NCBI RefSeq assembly: GCF_010727945.1
Contig: NZ_AP022569.1
Location: 1,984,001 to 2,048,000, forward strand
Length of the DNA stretch: 64,000 nt
Source of the DNA: Mycobacterium cookii
GTDB lineage: Bacteria; Actinomycetota; Actinomycetes; Mycobacteriales; Mycobacteriaceae
Reading direction: 5' to 3'
This document shows, one piece after another, positions 41,940 through 52,050 of the stretch; the first letter of the stretch is position 1; each line of letters starts with the position of its first letter. The notes beneath the pieces are model-generated. The model saw only the letters and a list, made by a program, of their open reading frames with translations. It did no database searches and had not been told where the DNA came from. The translations under genes were made by a program, and so were the position numbers.

Positions 41940-43721
41940 TCAGCCCTGTGGCCGCTCACCGTTCGCTACTTCGTCGGGATAGTCGTCGTAGAACGGCACG
42001 TAGCCCTCATCGCGGCCGGCCAGCACGTAGACCGGGTCTTCGATGCCGGAGTCGTAAGCCTGCTCGCGCAGATCCACTTTGCGACTCTTGAACGTGGTGG
42101 TGTGCTCCATCGACTCGACCAGTCGCACGAACAGCGGCATCGCGTACGCCGGCAACTGCGTGTAGACGGTCTGGGCGAGCGACTTCCCGTCGAAGTCGGC
42201 GCCGTCGCGCAGCTTGACCGCCGCCATCCCCGCGCGGCCGCCCGTGCGCGGCACCTCCACACCGAAGACGGTGCACTCCTCGACGGACTTGTCGGACCCG
42301 AGCGCCCGCTCCACCTGGGTGGTCGCGACGTTCTCGCCCTTCCAGCGGAACGTGTCGCCGAGTCGATCGACGAAGGCGGCATGGCCCATGCCTTGCGGAC
42401 TCATCACGTCGCCGGTGTTGAAATAGCAATCACCCTTGCGGAAAGCGTCGCGCACCAATTTCTTTTCGCTCGCGCTGGCATCGGTATAGCCGTCGAACGG
42501 CTGCACCCTGCTGACCGGGCTGAGCAGCAAACCGGGCTGGCCGGCGGGCACCCGCTGCACCCAGCCGTCCTCACCGCGCACCGGAGCGCCGGTGTCGGCG
42601 TCATAGGCGACGTACGCCACCGGCAGCGCCGCCCACCCGGCCGACCTCGGCACATTGAAGACGTTGATGAACGCGGTGTTGCCTTCGCTGGCCGCGTAGA
42701 ACTCGCAGACCCGCGGGATGCCGAACCGAGACGTGAACTCCTCCCAGATCTCGGGCCGCAATCCGTTGCCGGCAATCAGGCGCACCTTGTGTGCCCGGTC
42801 GGTCGGCTTGGCCGGCTGGTTGAGCAGGTACCGGCAGATCTCGCCGATGTAGATGAAGGCGGTCGCCCGGCTGGCGATCACCTCGTCCCAGAACCTCGAC
42901 GCGGAGAAGGACTTCCCCAGCGCCAGCGTCGCCCCGGAGTTGATCACGGAGCCGACCGCGACGGTCAGCGCGTTGTTGTGGTACAGCGGCAGACAGCTGT
43001 AGAGCGTGTCGGAGCCCTTCAGCCGCAACCCCAGCCCACCGAACACCGCCAGCGCGGACAGCCACCGCTTGTGCGTCATCACGCTGGCCTTGGGGTGACC
43101 GGTGGTGCCGGACGTGAAGATGTAGAACGCGGTGTCCTTGGCCAACACGGCTGACGCCGACTGCGGGTTGGTGGTCGGCGCGGTGGCCGACAGCCGCTCC
43201 ATCTCCTCGATGGTCGTCGGGCTGATCGTGGCGCCGCCGCACTCGTCCACCGCATCCACGAAGTCGGACTCGATGACGAGCGCCTTGGCTTCCAGCAAGC
43301 CGATGCTGTGCGCCAGCACGTCGCCGCGCTGGTGGTAGTTGAGCATGCCGGCGACCGCGCCGCATTTGACTGCGGCCAGCATCATCAACACGGCATTCGG
43401 CGAGTTGCGCAGCATGATCCCGACGACGTCTCCGCGCCCGACACCGCGGGCGGCCAACACGGCCGCGTAGCGGTTGGCGGTCTCGTTGGCCTCGCGATAG
43501 GTCACCTGCTGCTCGCCGAACCGGATGAACACCCGATCGCCGTAGCGGGCGGCACGGTCTTGGAAGACCTTGCCGATCGACACCTTGAAGTTCGGCTGCG
43601 CCCGCACCAACGTGAGCATCCCGCGGGCGATCACCGGAAGGTCGGCCAACACGGTGTGCACCCGAGTCGCGATGTCGAGCAGCCCGACCGACCTATGAGA
43701 ACCAGACTGGTGTTCGGACAT
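41940..43721 (-). CDS. fadD6: FadD6, very-long-chain acyl-CoA synthetase
   Basis: The 593-aa ANL enzyme activates long-chain fatty acids to CoA esters and resembles FATP/VLACS proteins: FYIFTSGTTGHPKASVMTH, YYASEGN-type EFYAASEGNTAFIN and DRLGDTFRWKGENVATTQVE. It follows the LOG gene with 63 bp between and starts the fadD6-folP2-gpgS-Rv1209-tagA gene run. Confidence 0.94.
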   Translation of the reverse strand: MSEHQSGSHRSVGLLDIATRVHTVLADLPVIARGMLTLVRAQPNFKVSIGKVFQDRAARYGDRVFIRFGEQQVTYREANETANRYAAVLAARGVGRGDVVGIMLRNSPNAVLMMLAAVKCGAVAGMLNYHQRGDVLAHSIGLLEAKALVIESDFVDAVDECGGATISPTTIEEMERLSATAPTTNPQSASAVLAKDTAFYIFTSGTTGHPKASVMTHKRWLSALAVFGGLGLRLKGSDTLYSCLPLYHNNALTVAVGSVINSGATLALGKSFSASRFWDEVIASRATAFIYIGEICRYLLNQPAKPTDRAHKVRLIAGNGLRPEIWEEFTSRFGIPRVCEFYAASEGNTAFINVFNVPRSAGWAALPVAYVAYDADTGAPVRGEDGWVQRVPAGQPGLLLSPVSRVQPFDGYTDASASEKKLVRDAFRKGDCYFNTGDVMSPQGMGHAAFVDRLGDTFRWKGENVATTQVERALGSDKSVEECTVFGVEVPRTGGRAGMAAVKLRDGADFDGKSLAQTVYTQLPAYAMPLFVRLVESMEHTTTFKSRKVDLREQAYDSGIEDPVYVLAGRDEGYVPFYDDYPDEVANGERPQG

Positions 43722-43784
43722 GGCTAACCCCCGTTTCGCGCTGTGGCAGATGGCGGCCAGCCTAACCGTATGCAGCTAATCCAC

Positions 43785-44348
43785 TCAGTTGGGTGCGCAG
43801 GCCTGGATTGCCGCATCAACGTCGTCGACGACCACCAGGCGGTCCATCGCGGTCTGCGCGACGTAGCCGCTGTCCACCAGCCCGCACAGCCAGGCGCGCA
43901 GCCCATCGAAGTGTCCACGCGGATCGAGCAGAACCACCGGCTTGTGGTGCACACCGAGATGGCCGCCGGTCCAGGCTTCAAAGAATTCTTCGAGTGTGCC
44001 GATGCCGCCGGGCAACGTGATGAAGGCGTCGGCGCGGTCCTCCATGATCTGTTTGCGCTCCCGCATGGTGTCGGTGACGATCAGCTCGTCGGCGTCGTGG
44101 TCGGCGACCTCGCGACGCACCAGCATCTTCGGAATCACTCCGACGGTCCAGCCGCCACGGGCCCGCGCGGCGGTGGCCAGCGCGCCCATCGCCGAGACGT
44201 TGCCGCCGCCCCAGACCAGGGTCCAACCGCGTTCGGCGATCGCTTCGCCGAGTTCGGCGGCCAGCGCCAGCAACTCGGGGTGGGTGGGCCCGGATGCGCA
44301 GTACACGCAGACCGCCCGCGGGTGAGGCGCGTTGCGTTTGGGGTGCAC
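43785..44348 (-). CDS. log: LOG-family cytokinin riboside 5'-monophosphate phosphoribohydrolase (Rv1205-like)
   Basis: The 187-aa Rossmann-like protein has the family motifs VWGGGNVSAMG and PGGIGTLEEFFE, with the catalytic Arg/Glu set of LOG enzymes. It splits nucleoside monophosphates to free bases such as cytokinins; Rv1205 does so and its activity affects nitric-oxide sensitivity in proteasome mutants. Divergent from the AAA-type gene. Confidence 0.93.
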   Translation of the reverse strand: MHPKRNAPHPRAVCVYCASGPTHPELLALAAELGEAIAERGWTLVWGGGNVSAMGALATAARARGGWTVGVIPKMLVRREVADHDADELIVTDTMRERKQIMEDRADAFITLPGGIGTLEEFFEAWTGGHLGVHHKPVVLLDPRGHFDGLRAWLCGLVDSGYVAQTAMDRLVVVDDVDAAIQACAPN

Positions 44349-44439
44349 AGTCGAACCGTAGTAGATCTACCACCCTTGCCGCCGAGCGCATTTGGGCCTA
44401 ACGGCATATAGCCATGGGCAAGCGCCATAAAATCCGGCG

Positions 44440-46662
44440 GTGCCGAGTGCTTGGGTTGCCGCGCCGCAGGACCGGGTGTTGCGCGAGGTGGCAGCCGGCC
44501 TGGCCGAGCGCTGCGGCGCGGTGTTGGTCGGCGCCGACGGCGTCGGCAAGACGCTGGCCGCCCGCCGCGCCGCGGGCGACGGTGCCCGTTGGGTGGTGGG
44601 CACCGCCGCGCAGCGCACCGTCCCGTTCGGCGCGTTCGGCGCGCTGCTGGCCGACGCCCACATCGCCGGCGACGGGCGGCCGGCCGAACTGCTGCGCGCC
44701 GCGCACGACTACCTGACCGGTGACGGCGCACGGCAGCTGTTCGTTATCGACGACGCACACCTGCTCGACCACCTGTCCGCCACGCTCGTCTACCAGTTGG
44801 CACTGAGCGGTTCGGCGCAGCTGATCGTCACGATCCGGGCCGACACCGAGCTGCCGGACGCGATCGCCGCACTGTGGGCCGACGAGCTGCTGATCCAGGT
44901 CGAGGTCGCGGCGCTGGATCGGGCGGCGACGGCGACCGTGCTGGAATCGGCGCTGGGCACGGCACCCGATGACGCCGCGATCAACGACGCATTCGCCCGC
45001 AGCCACGGCAACCCGCTGCACCTGCGACACCTGGCCGACGCGGGCGATCTGCGGGCCCGCGGATCGCTGACCGAGCTGATCGACGGCTACCTGGCCGGCC
45101 TGCCTGCACCGGTGCGCGGGGTGCTGGACTACCTGGCGATCGCCGAGCCGCTGCGCCGCGGCGACCTGGCGACGCTGGCCGACAACGACGCCGTCGACCA
45201 CGCGGAAGCGCTCGGCGTGATCGTCGTCGACGGCGACGCGATGGTCTACCCGGCGCACCCGCTCTACACCGACCGCGCCGGCGCCGGGCTCACGCCCGAC
45301 GCCGAGCGCACGCTGCGCACGTCGCTGGTCGACCACCTGACGTCGCAGCCGTCCGGCCACGTCGGCGATCAGCTGCGACTGGCAGCACTCAGCCTCGGTA
45401 GCGACTCCGCTGCCGAGGTCGCCGACACCGTGGCCGCCGCCCAGCGGGCGCTGCAGCTCGGCGAGTTGACACTCGCCGAGCAACTCGCCAAGGCGGCGCT
45501 GGACCGCGCGGGCGGACTGGCCGCGCGCCTGGCGCTGGCCTACGCCCTGGCCTGGCAGGGCCGCGGACGTGAAGCCGATGCGGCGCTGGCGGCGGTGAAT
45601 CCCGAGCAGCTGTCGCCGCCCGAGCTGATCGCGTGGGCGTTGCCGCGGGCGGCCAACCAGTTCTGGATGCTCAACGAGCCGGAGCGGGCCACCGCTTTTC
45701 TGCAGACCACCCGCGGCCACGTCGCGGCGCCGGCCGCGCAGGCCACCCTCGACGCGTTGGCGGCGACCTTCGCGATGAACGCGGGCGCTCCGCTGCGTAC
45801 GCTGCGGATCGCCCGCGAGGTGCTGGCCTCCCCGCACGCCGACGAGGTCGCCGTGGGCTGGGCGGCCTCGGCGGCAGCGCTGAGCTCGGCGCGCGCCGGG
45901 CAGTTCGACGACGTCGAGGCGCTGGCCCGTCGCGCGACCGCAGCAGACCATCCCGGTCTGCTGCGGTTCACCAGCGGCTTCGGCCGGATCACCGCGCTGG
46001 TGATGGCCGGACGGCTGACCGACGCCCGGACACTGGCCCAGCGCTTCACCGACTTCGCTGAACTGCAGCAGCCCGGCCGGGCGATCGGCGAGACATTGGT
46101 GGGGTACGTGGCGATCGCGCAGGGCGATTTCGACGCCGCCGTGCGGCTGTTGAGCCGGGCCGCCGATCCGCTGGCCCGCACCGGCTATTCCTGGGGGCCG
46201 CTGGCGTTGAGCCTGCTGGCCCAGGCGCTCGGCCAGCAGGGCGACCAGCTGGGAGCGGCAAAGGTGTTCAGCCGGGCGGAGTCACGGCACGGCCTGAAGT
46301 CGACGTTGTTCGCTCCGGAGTTGGCGCTGGCCCGAGCGTGGTCGAAGGCCGCCCGCGGCGATACGACGGGCGCGATCGAGGCGGCGCGGGACGCGGTGCA
46401 GACCGCCGAACGCGGCGGCCAGTCCGCGATCGCCTTGCGCGCGCTGCAGGACGCGACCCGGCTCGGCGATATGCGCGCCGTGCAGCGGGCCCAACGTCTG
46501 GCGGTCGAAGTGGACTGCGTGCTGGGACGGCTGACGCTGGCGCACGCCCGGGCGTTGGCCGCCGGCGATTCGACGGCGTTGACCGAGGTGGCGGCCGACC
46601 TGGCCGACCAGGGGCTGCATCCGGCAGCCGCCGACGCGGCCAAACAGGCGGAGCGGCTCTGA
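44440..46662 (+). CDS. Large AAA/STAND-type ATPase with TPR-like repeats (Rv1204c-like)
   Basis: The 740-aa protein has an N-terminal P-loop domain (Walker A GADGVGKTLA at about 35-44, Walker B LFVIDDAHLL) and a C-terminal half of Ala/Leu-rich helical repeats (about 330-735). This is the layout of MalT/LuxR STAND regulators, but the C-terminal LuxR DNA-binding domain is missing: the protein ends QGLHPAAADAAKQAERL. It would thus be a signalling ATPase acting through protein partners. GTG start. Confidence 0.85.
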   Translation: MPSAWVAAPQDRVLREVAAGLAERCGAVLVGADGVGKTLAARRAAGDGARWVVGTAAQRTVPFGAFGALLADAHIAGDGRPAELLRAAHDYLTGDGARQLFVIDDAHLLDHLSATLVYQLALSGSAQLIVTIRADTELPDAIAALWADELLIQVEVAALDRAATATVLESALGTAPDDAAINDAFARSHGNPLHLRHLADAGDLRARGSLTELIDGYLAGLPAPVRGVLDYLAIAEPLRRGDLATLADNDAVDHAEALGVIVVDGDAMVYPAHPLYTDRAGAGLTPDAERTLRTSLVDHLTSQPSGHVGDQLRLAALSLGSDSAAEVADTVAAAQRALQLGELTLAEQLAKAALDRAGGLAARLALAYALAWQGRGREADAALAAVNPEQLSPPELIAWALPRAANQFWMLNEPERATAFLQTTRGHVAAPAAQATLDALAATFAMNAGAPLRTLRIAREVLASPHADEVAVGWAASAAALSSARAGQFDDVEALARRATAADHPGLLRFTSGFGRITALVMAGRLTDARTLAQRFTDFAELQQPGRAIGETLVGYVAIAQGDFDAAVRLLSRAADPLARTGYSWGPLALSLLAQALGQQGDQLGAAKVFSRAESRHGLKSTLFAPELALARAWSKAARGDTTGAIEAARDAVQTAERGGQSAIALRALQDATRLGDMRAVQRAQRLAVEVDCVLGRLTLAHARALAAGDSTALTEVAADLADQGLHPAAADAAKQAERL

Positions 46663-46663
46663 G

Positions 46664-46942
46664 TCAGGTACTCGTCGGCGCCCGGTGGTGGCTGCGGTGG
46701 TGGTGCGACGGGGTCAGCGTCTGGCCGGGCTTCGCTGGTTCTTGGACTCCGGGCACGTCCGGACTCAGCGGCTCAGGATCCATGCCGGGATCGACGGACG
46801 ACGCGAGATGAATCGGCGCAGCGCCCGTCGCGGAAACACTGGCCTGAGCAAACGGCGCGGGGCCGGCGAGCATGAGACCGACCAGCGCATAAACACCAAA
46901 GGTCGCGCCGTGGGCGACCCGTAACGCCGGCATCTTTGCCAT
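46664..46942 (-). CDS. Small secreted protein with His-rich tail (Rv1203c-like)
   Basis: The 92-aa protein has an N-terminal hydrophobic export segment (FGVYALVGLMLAGPAPFAQA) with likely cleavage near residue 34, a Pro-rich middle and the tail SHHHRSHH, which could bind Zn, Ni or Cu. Convergent with the large ATPase gene, with stops one base apart. Function unknown. Confidence 0.7.
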   Translation of the reverse strand: MAKMPALRVAHGATFGVYALVGLMLAGPAPFAQASVSATGAAPIHLASSVDPGMDPEPLSPDVPGVQEPAKPGQTLTPSHHHRSHHRAPTST

Positions 46943-47055
46943 GTGATCTACGTTACGTCAGTGTTACGAAGTTTCAGCGAGATAAACGCAAACAGATTGA
47001 TTGCAGTTTGCCGTCCATTTCGTTGCGCAGCGACGGTTGGCCGGTGAACGCCCGA

Positions 47056-48120
47056 TTAGCTGCTCAGGTATGCCCGCAGCATGCTCACCGCGGCGGTGAT
47101 CTGGTCGACGGGCACCCGTTCGTCGACGGTGTGCGCCAGGTTGGGATCACCGGGTCCGTAGTTCACCGCGGCGACGCCCCTGGCAGCGAACCGCGACACG
47201 TCGGTCCAGCCGTACTTTGCTCGCACGTGACCGTCAGCAGCAGCGACGAGCGCCTTCGCAGCGGGTCTGGACAGCCCGGGCAACGCCCCGGCCGCGGAAT
47301 CGGTCTGCTCGATCCGCACGTCGAGGCCGTCGAACGCCTCGTGCACGTGTTGCAGCGCGGCGTCCGGCGAGCGGTCCGGCGCGAACCGAAAGTTCACCGT
47401 CAGCGACGCCGCGTCGGGGATCACGTTGCCGGCGACACCGCCGTGGACCCGAACCGCCGACAACCCTTCGCGGTACGTGCAGCCATCGATGTCGACACTA
47501 CGGGCCCGGTATTCCGCAAGCCGGTCCAGGACGGCGCCGAGTTTGTGAATGGCGTTGTCACCCAGCCACGATCGCGCCGAGTGCGCGCGGGTTCCGCTCG
47601 CATGGACGACCACCCGCAGGGTGCCCTGACAGCCCGCCTCGATATAGCCGCCGGTCGGCTCACCCAGGATTGCCACGTCGGCCGCCAGCCAGTCCGGCAG
47701 CTCACGCTCGATGCGGCCCAAACCGTTTGCGGCCGAATCGATTTCCTCGCAGTCGTAGAACACCAGAGTCAGGTCGTGCGCGGGCTCGACGACCGTGGCG
47801 GCCAGATGCAGGAAGACCGCGTCGCCCGACTTCATGTCGGCCGTGCCGCACCCGTGCAGCACGTCGGCGTCGCGGCGGCTCGGCAGGTTGCCCGCGGCCG
47901 GGACGGTGTCGAGATGCCCGGCCATTAGCACTCGGCTGGCGCGTCCCAGCGCGGTGCGGGCCAGCACCGCGTTGCCGTTGCGGATGATCTCGAAGTGCGA
48001 GGTCTGTGCGCGCAGCGCCGCTTCGACCTCGTCGGCGATGCGTTCTTCGTGCCTCGACTCGCTGGGGATGTCGACCAAGGCCGCGGTCAACTCGATCGGG
48101 TCGCCGCGTAGGTCAAGCAC
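47056..48120 (-). CDS. dapE: DapE, succinyl-diaminopimelate desuccinylase
   Basis: The 354-aa M20 metallopeptidase-family enzyme removes succinate to give L,L-diaminopimelate for peptidoglycan and lysine. Metal ligands are in [23 protein letters not shown] and YDCEEID. GTG start. It is divergent from dapD, its pathway neighbour, with only about 16-25 bp between start codons. Confidence 0.95.
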   Translation of the reverse strand: MLDLRGDPIELTAALVDIPSESRHEERIADEVEAALRAQTSHFEIIRNGNAVLARTALGRASRVLMAGHLDTVPAAGNLPSRRDADVLHGCGTADMKSGDAVFLHLAATVVEPAHDLTLVFYDCEEIDSAANGLGRIERELPDWLAADVAILGEPTGGYIEAGCQGTLRVVVHASGTRAHSARSWLGDNAIHKLGAVLDRLAEYRARSVDIDGCTYREGLSAVRVHGGVAGNVIPDAASLTVNFRFAPDRSPDAALQHVHEAFDGLDVRIEQTDSAAGALPGLSRPAAKALVAAADGHVRAKYGWTDVSRFAARGVAAVNYGPGDPNLAHTVDERVPVDQITAAVSMLRAYLSS

Positions 48121-48145
48121 GATCTCAGCCTAGTGGGTGGGTACC

Positions 48146-49099
48146 GTGGGGCCCGTGACTGCAGCTTCAGGCATCGGGCTGGCGACGCTGGCCGCGAACG
48201 GATCGGTCCTCGACACCTGGTTCCCCGCACCGGAACTGATCGAATCGGGCGACAGCGGCACGGTACGACTGTCGGTGGCCGAGGTACCCGAAGAACTCGC
48301 CGCGCTGGCCGGCCGCGACGACGAGCGCGAGACCGAGACCGTCGTCGTTCGCACCGTGATCGGCTCGCTGGACGACAAGGCCGTCGACGCCTACGACGCC
48401 TATCTGCGGCTGCACCTGCTGTCGCATCGACTGGTCACGCCGCACCGGCTCAACGCCGACGGCCTGTTCGGGGTGCTGACCAATGTGGTGTGGACGAACT
48501 ACGGCCCGTGCGCCATCGACGGTTTCGAGACGGTGCGGGCGCGGCTGCGCCGCCGCGGGCAGGTCACGGTCTACGGCGTGGACAAGTTCCCCCGCATGGT
48601 CGACTATGTCGTGCCCAGCGGAGTGCGGATCGCCGACGCCGACCGGGTGCGGCTGGGTGCACATCTGGCATCGGGGACGACGGTGATGCACGAGGGTTTC
48701 GTCAACTTCAATGCCGGCACGCTGGGCGCATCGATGGTCGAGGGCCGCATCTCGGCGGGCGTGGTGGTCGGTGACGGGTCCGACGTCGGCGGTGGCGCCT
48801 CGATCATGGGCACACTGTCCGGCGGCGGCACCGAGGTGATCTCGATCGGCAAGCACTGCCTGCTCGGCGCCAACGCCGGGCTGGGCATCCCGCTGGGCGA
48901 CGACTGCGTCGTCGAAGCCGGCCTTTATGTCACCGCGGGCACGAAAGTTGCTCTGCCCGACGGGAAGTCAGTGAAAGCTCGCGAACTGGCCGGCAGCAGC
49001 AACCTGCTGTTCCGGCGCAATTCACTGACCGGCGCGGTCGAGGTGGTGTCCCGCGACGGCCGCGGCATCGCGCTCAACGAGGACCTGCACGCCAACTAG
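48146..49099 (+). CDS. dapD: DapD, tetrahydrodipicolinate N-succinyltransferase
   Basis: The left-handed beta-helix enzyme transfers succinyl from CoA in the DAP pathway, two steps before DapE. The hexapeptide region is clear from about 160 to 290 ([32 protein letters not shown]). GTG 48146 gives 317 aa, the M. tuberculosis length; GTG codons at 48137 and 48155 are alternatives. Leaderless or nearly leaderless expression is likely. Confidence 0.95.
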   Translation: MGPVTAASGIGLATLAANGSVLDTWFPAPELIESGDSGTVRLSVAEVPEELAALAGRDDERETETVVVRTVIGSLDDKAVDAYDAYLRLHLLSHRLVTPHRLNADGLFGVLTNVVWTNYGPCAIDGFETVRARLRRRGQVTVYGVDKFPRMVDYVVPSGVRIADADRVRLGAHLASGTTVMHEGFVNFNAGTLGASMVEGRISAGVVVGDGSDVGGGASIMGTLSGGGTEVISIGKHCLLGANAGLGIPLGDDCVVEAGLYVTAGTKVALPDGKSVKARELAGSSNLLFRRNSLTGAVEVVSRDGRGIALNEDLHAN

Positions 49100-49104
49100 G
49101 TCAA

Positions 49105-50406
49105 CTAGTCGCCGGAATGCAGATCGGTGCCTTTGGTCTCGGGCAGCAGATATGCGGACACGAAGCTCGCTAAGGCCAGGATTGCGAGCATCGGGCCGAC
49201 GGCCCAGCTGCCGTAGGTCGCCTGGACCGTTCCGGCGATCAACGGCGGCAGTGCGCCGCCGACCACTCCGGCCAAGTTCACCGCCAGTGCCGATCCGCTG
49301 TAGCGGTAGCGGGTCGCGAACAGTTCGGGAATGAAGGCGCCCGTCGGCCCGGACCCGATACCGCCGATCGCGCACATGCCGACGATCGCCACCGCGTACA
49401 ACGCCGGGTTGCCGGTGTCGATCAACGGAATCACCAACAGCCCCCAGGGCACACATCCCGCCCAGCCCAGCAACATCATCCGGCGTCGCCCGACCCGGTC
49501 GGACAGCGTCGCCGACAACGCGACGAACGTGATGCTGACCAGCCCGCCCAGGGCCCCGACGGCCCAGATGAAGCTACGGGAGTAGCCCAGTTCGGCGTGG
49601 GCGTAGCGGGTGAGATAGGTGTTCGCCATGTAGGCGAACGACATCCCGCCCAGAATGCTGCCGGCGGCCAACACGATCTCCCGGCGTTGCAGCCGCAGCA
49701 ATTCAGCGATCGGCGCCCTCGGCACCGGGGTGCGGGCCTTCTCCGCGACGAATACCGGGGTCTCGTCGATCCGCAGCCGCACGTAGAGGGCGATGGCGAT
49801 CAGCACCGCGCTGATCAGGAACGGTATCCGCCAGCCCCACGCCAGAAACGCCGGGCTGTTCTCGCCGATGGTGAAACTCACGCCCAGGAACGTCAGGCTG
49901 GACAGCACCGCCGCCGTTCCGCCGCCGAGCAGGGTGAACATGCCGTACCTGCCGCGTTTGCCGGCGGGCGCATATTCGGCGCTCAGCAACACCGACCCGG
50001 CCCACTCCCCACCGGCGGCGAACCCCTGCACCAATCGCAGTGCGACCAAGATCAGCGGGGCGGCCACGCCGATGGACTCGGTCCGCGGCACCAGGCCGAC
50101 GCTGACAGTGGCGACGGCCATCAGCACCAGCGTGGCAACCAGCGTTTTTTTGCGGCCCACCCGATCACCGAGGTAGCCGAATGCGGCCCCGCCGATCGGC
50201 CGCGACACGAACGCGCTGGCGAATGTGCTCATCGAGGCGATGGTGCCCATCGTCGGGCTGAGTTGCGGAAAGAACACCGTGGGAAACACGAGCGCCGCAG
50301 CGGTGCCGTAGATCAGAAAGTCGTAGAACTCGATCGCCGACCCCACCAGGCACGCGCCCGCGACGCGTTTCATCGGCGTGACCGGTGGCGCGGTGGCCTC
50401 CGTCAT
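49105..50406 (-). CDS. MHS-family metabolite:H+ symporter (Rv1200-like)
   Basis: The 433-aa major-facilitator protein has twelve predicted helices, the motif GYLGDRVGRKKTL after helix 2 and the MHS hallmarks AIEFYDFLIYG and GGEWAGSVLL. It should import a dicarboxylate or related acid; the substrate is not known. ATG 50406 fits the family; the upstream open frame to 50466 adds a poor extension. It converges with dapD with five bases between stops. Confidence 0.92.
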   Translation of the reverse strand: MTEATAPPVTPMKRVAGACLVGSAIEFYDFLIYGTAAALVFPTVFFPQLSPTMGTIASMSTFASAFVSRPIGGAAFGYLGDRVGRKKTLVATLVLMAVATVSVGLVPRTESIGVAAPLILVALRLVQGFAAGGEWAGSVLLSAEYAPAGKRGRYGMFTLLGGGTAAVLSSLTFLGVSFTIGENSPAFLAWGWRIPFLISAVLIAIALYVRLRIDETPVFVAEKARTPVPRAPIAELLRLQRREIVLAAGSILGGMSFAYMANTYLTRYAHAELGYSRSFIWAVGALGGLVSITFVALSATLSDRVGRRRMMLLGWAGCVPWGLLVIPLIDTGNPALYAVAIVGMCAIGGIGSGPTGAFIPELFATRYRYSGSALAVNLAGVVGGALPPLIAGTVQATYGSWAVGPMLAILALASFVSAYLLPETKGTDLHSGD

Positions 50407-50480
50407 CGTTGGCTGGCTGCTTCGATGCACGGGTATGACGGTAAGGAAAAAGGCCGCGGGTGTCACACCAGCGCGCGGTG

Positions 50481-51899
50481 TCAGCCCTGGCTGAGCAGTT
50501 GCTTCTTGAGCACTTTGCCCATCGCGTTGCGCGGCAACTCGGTCACGACGCGCACCTCGCGTGGCCGTTTGTGCACCGAAAGCTCCTTCGCCACATAGTC
50601 GATCAGCTCCTGCGGCACGGCCTTGCCTGCACCGGAGCCGACGACGAAGGCGACGATGCGCTGGCCCAGGTCGTCGTCGGGCAGCCCGACCACCGCCGCC
50701 TCGGCCACGCCGGGATGCCCGAGCAGCACCGTCTCGATTTCACCGGCTCCGACCCGGTATCCACCGGACTTGATCAGGTCGACCGACTCGCGGCCGACGA
50801 TGCGGTGCATGCCGTCGCCGTCGATGACCGCGGCATCACCGGTGCGGTACCAGCCGTCGGCGTCGAACGCCTCCGCGGTGGCGTCCGCGCGATTCAAGTA
50901 GCCGTCGAATAGCGTCGGGCCGCGAACCTGCAGTCGCCCAATGGTTTCCGCATCATGCGGCACCGGGCCGCCGTCGTCGTCGACCAACCGGGTTTCGATG
51001 CCGGCCAGCGGCAGGCCGACCCAGCCGGGCCGGCGCTCGCCGTCGGCGCGGGTGGACAGCGTGATCAACGATTCGGTCGCGCCGTACCGCTCGACCGGCG
51101 CGTGCCCGGTGAGCCGCACCAACTCGTTGAACACCGGGACCGGCAGGCCGGCGCTGCCGGACACCAGCAGCCGCGCCGGTCGCAGCGCCTCGGCGGCGGC
51201 CTGGTCGGCAACCAACCGCGACCACACCGTCGGCACCCCGAAAAACAAGCTGCCCTGCGCTTCCGAACAGGCTTGAGCGTAGGCCTGCGGTGTGGGTTTT
51301 CCGGTGTGCACGAAGCGGTTTCCCACCCGTAGCGAACCGAGCAGACCGAGCACCAGGCCGTGCACGTGGAACAGCGGCAGACCGTGCACCAGTGTGTCGT
51401 CGGCGGTCCACTGCCAGGCCTGCGCGAGCGCGTCCAGGTCCGCGGCGATCGCGGCACCGCTGAGTTGCACGCCCTTGGGTGGACCGGTGGTGCCCGAGGT
51501 GTAGATGATCAGCGCGGTGTCCTGCAGCGACGGCTCGGGGATGCGGTGCCAGGACCGGGCGTGCACCCGCACCGGGATGTGCGGCAGACCTTCTGGATGG
51601 TCAGGCTCGGGCCCCAGCCACGCCTGCGCCCCGGAGTCGGTGAGAATGTGGCGCCGCTCGGCCTGCCCGACGTCGGCGGGTACCGGAATGACCGGGACGC
51701 CGGCGATCAGGCACCCGGCGATGGCCAATGCGGTGGGCACGGTCGGCGTGGCCAGCACCGCGACCCGGTCCGCGCCACCGACCCGTTCGGCCACCGACGT
51801 CGCGGCCCCGACGATGTCGCTGCGGCTGAGCGTCACGTCGCCGATGCGGACGGCGTCCCCGATGTCGGGAGAGGCGGAATTCAGCGAGCTAAGCAGCAC
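50481..51899 (-). CDS. fadD36: FadD36, acyl-CoA synthetase
   Basis: The 472-aa ANL enzyme shows ALIIYTSGTTGPPKGVQLS, RYGATESLITLS, YRTGD and GRESVDLIKSGGYRVGAGEIE, with the catalytic Lys in RNAMGKVLKK. The short N-domain is typical of FadD36, related to malonyl-CoA synthetases. It is the end of the block syntenic with M. tuberculosis; beyond it the dormancy cluster begins. Confidence 0.92.
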   Translation of the reverse strand: MLLSSLNSASPDIGDAVRIGDVTLSRSDIVGAATSVAERVGGADRVAVLATPTVPTALAIAGCLIAGVPVIPVPADVGQAERRHILTDSGAQAWLGPEPDHPEGLPHIPVRVHARSWHRIPEPSLQDTALIIYTSGTTGPPKGVQLSGAAIAADLDALAQAWQWTADDTLVHGLPLFHVHGLVLGLLGSLRVGNRFVHTGKPTPQAYAQACSEAQGSLFFGVPTVWSRLVADQAAAEALRPARLLVSGSAGLPVPVFNELVRLTGHAPVERYGATESLITLSTRADGERRPGWVGLPLAGIETRLVDDDGGPVPHDAETIGRLQVRGPTLFDGYLNRADATAEAFDADGWYRTGDAAVIDGDGMHRIVGRESVDLIKSGGYRVGAGEIETVLLGHPGVAEAAVVGLPDDDLGQRIVAFVVGSGAGKAVPQELIDYVAKELSVHKRPREVRVVTELPRNAMGKVLKKQLLSQG

Positions 51900-52050
51900 G
51901 TCCCGCAGGCTAGCTCATCGGCCGTCCAGACTCGCGAGAGAGCTCTGATGCCCTAGGCCCTATCGGCGGTAGACATTGGACTCTACGGACACGACGGCGG
52001 CATTGCCACGCTGTGAAACAACGTCGCAATGACCCCGAAGTGAGGTTGCC

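Noticed and set aside
44398..45951. 517-aa minus-strand open frame
   Set aside because: Antisense to the STAND-type ATPase with Walker motifs; Gln/Arg/Gly-rich shadow.
51940..52050. DosR box before the first Rv1733c-like gene
   Set aside because: Only half-site likenesses (TTGGACTC and CCCCGAA) were found, without a matching second half at the right spacing.
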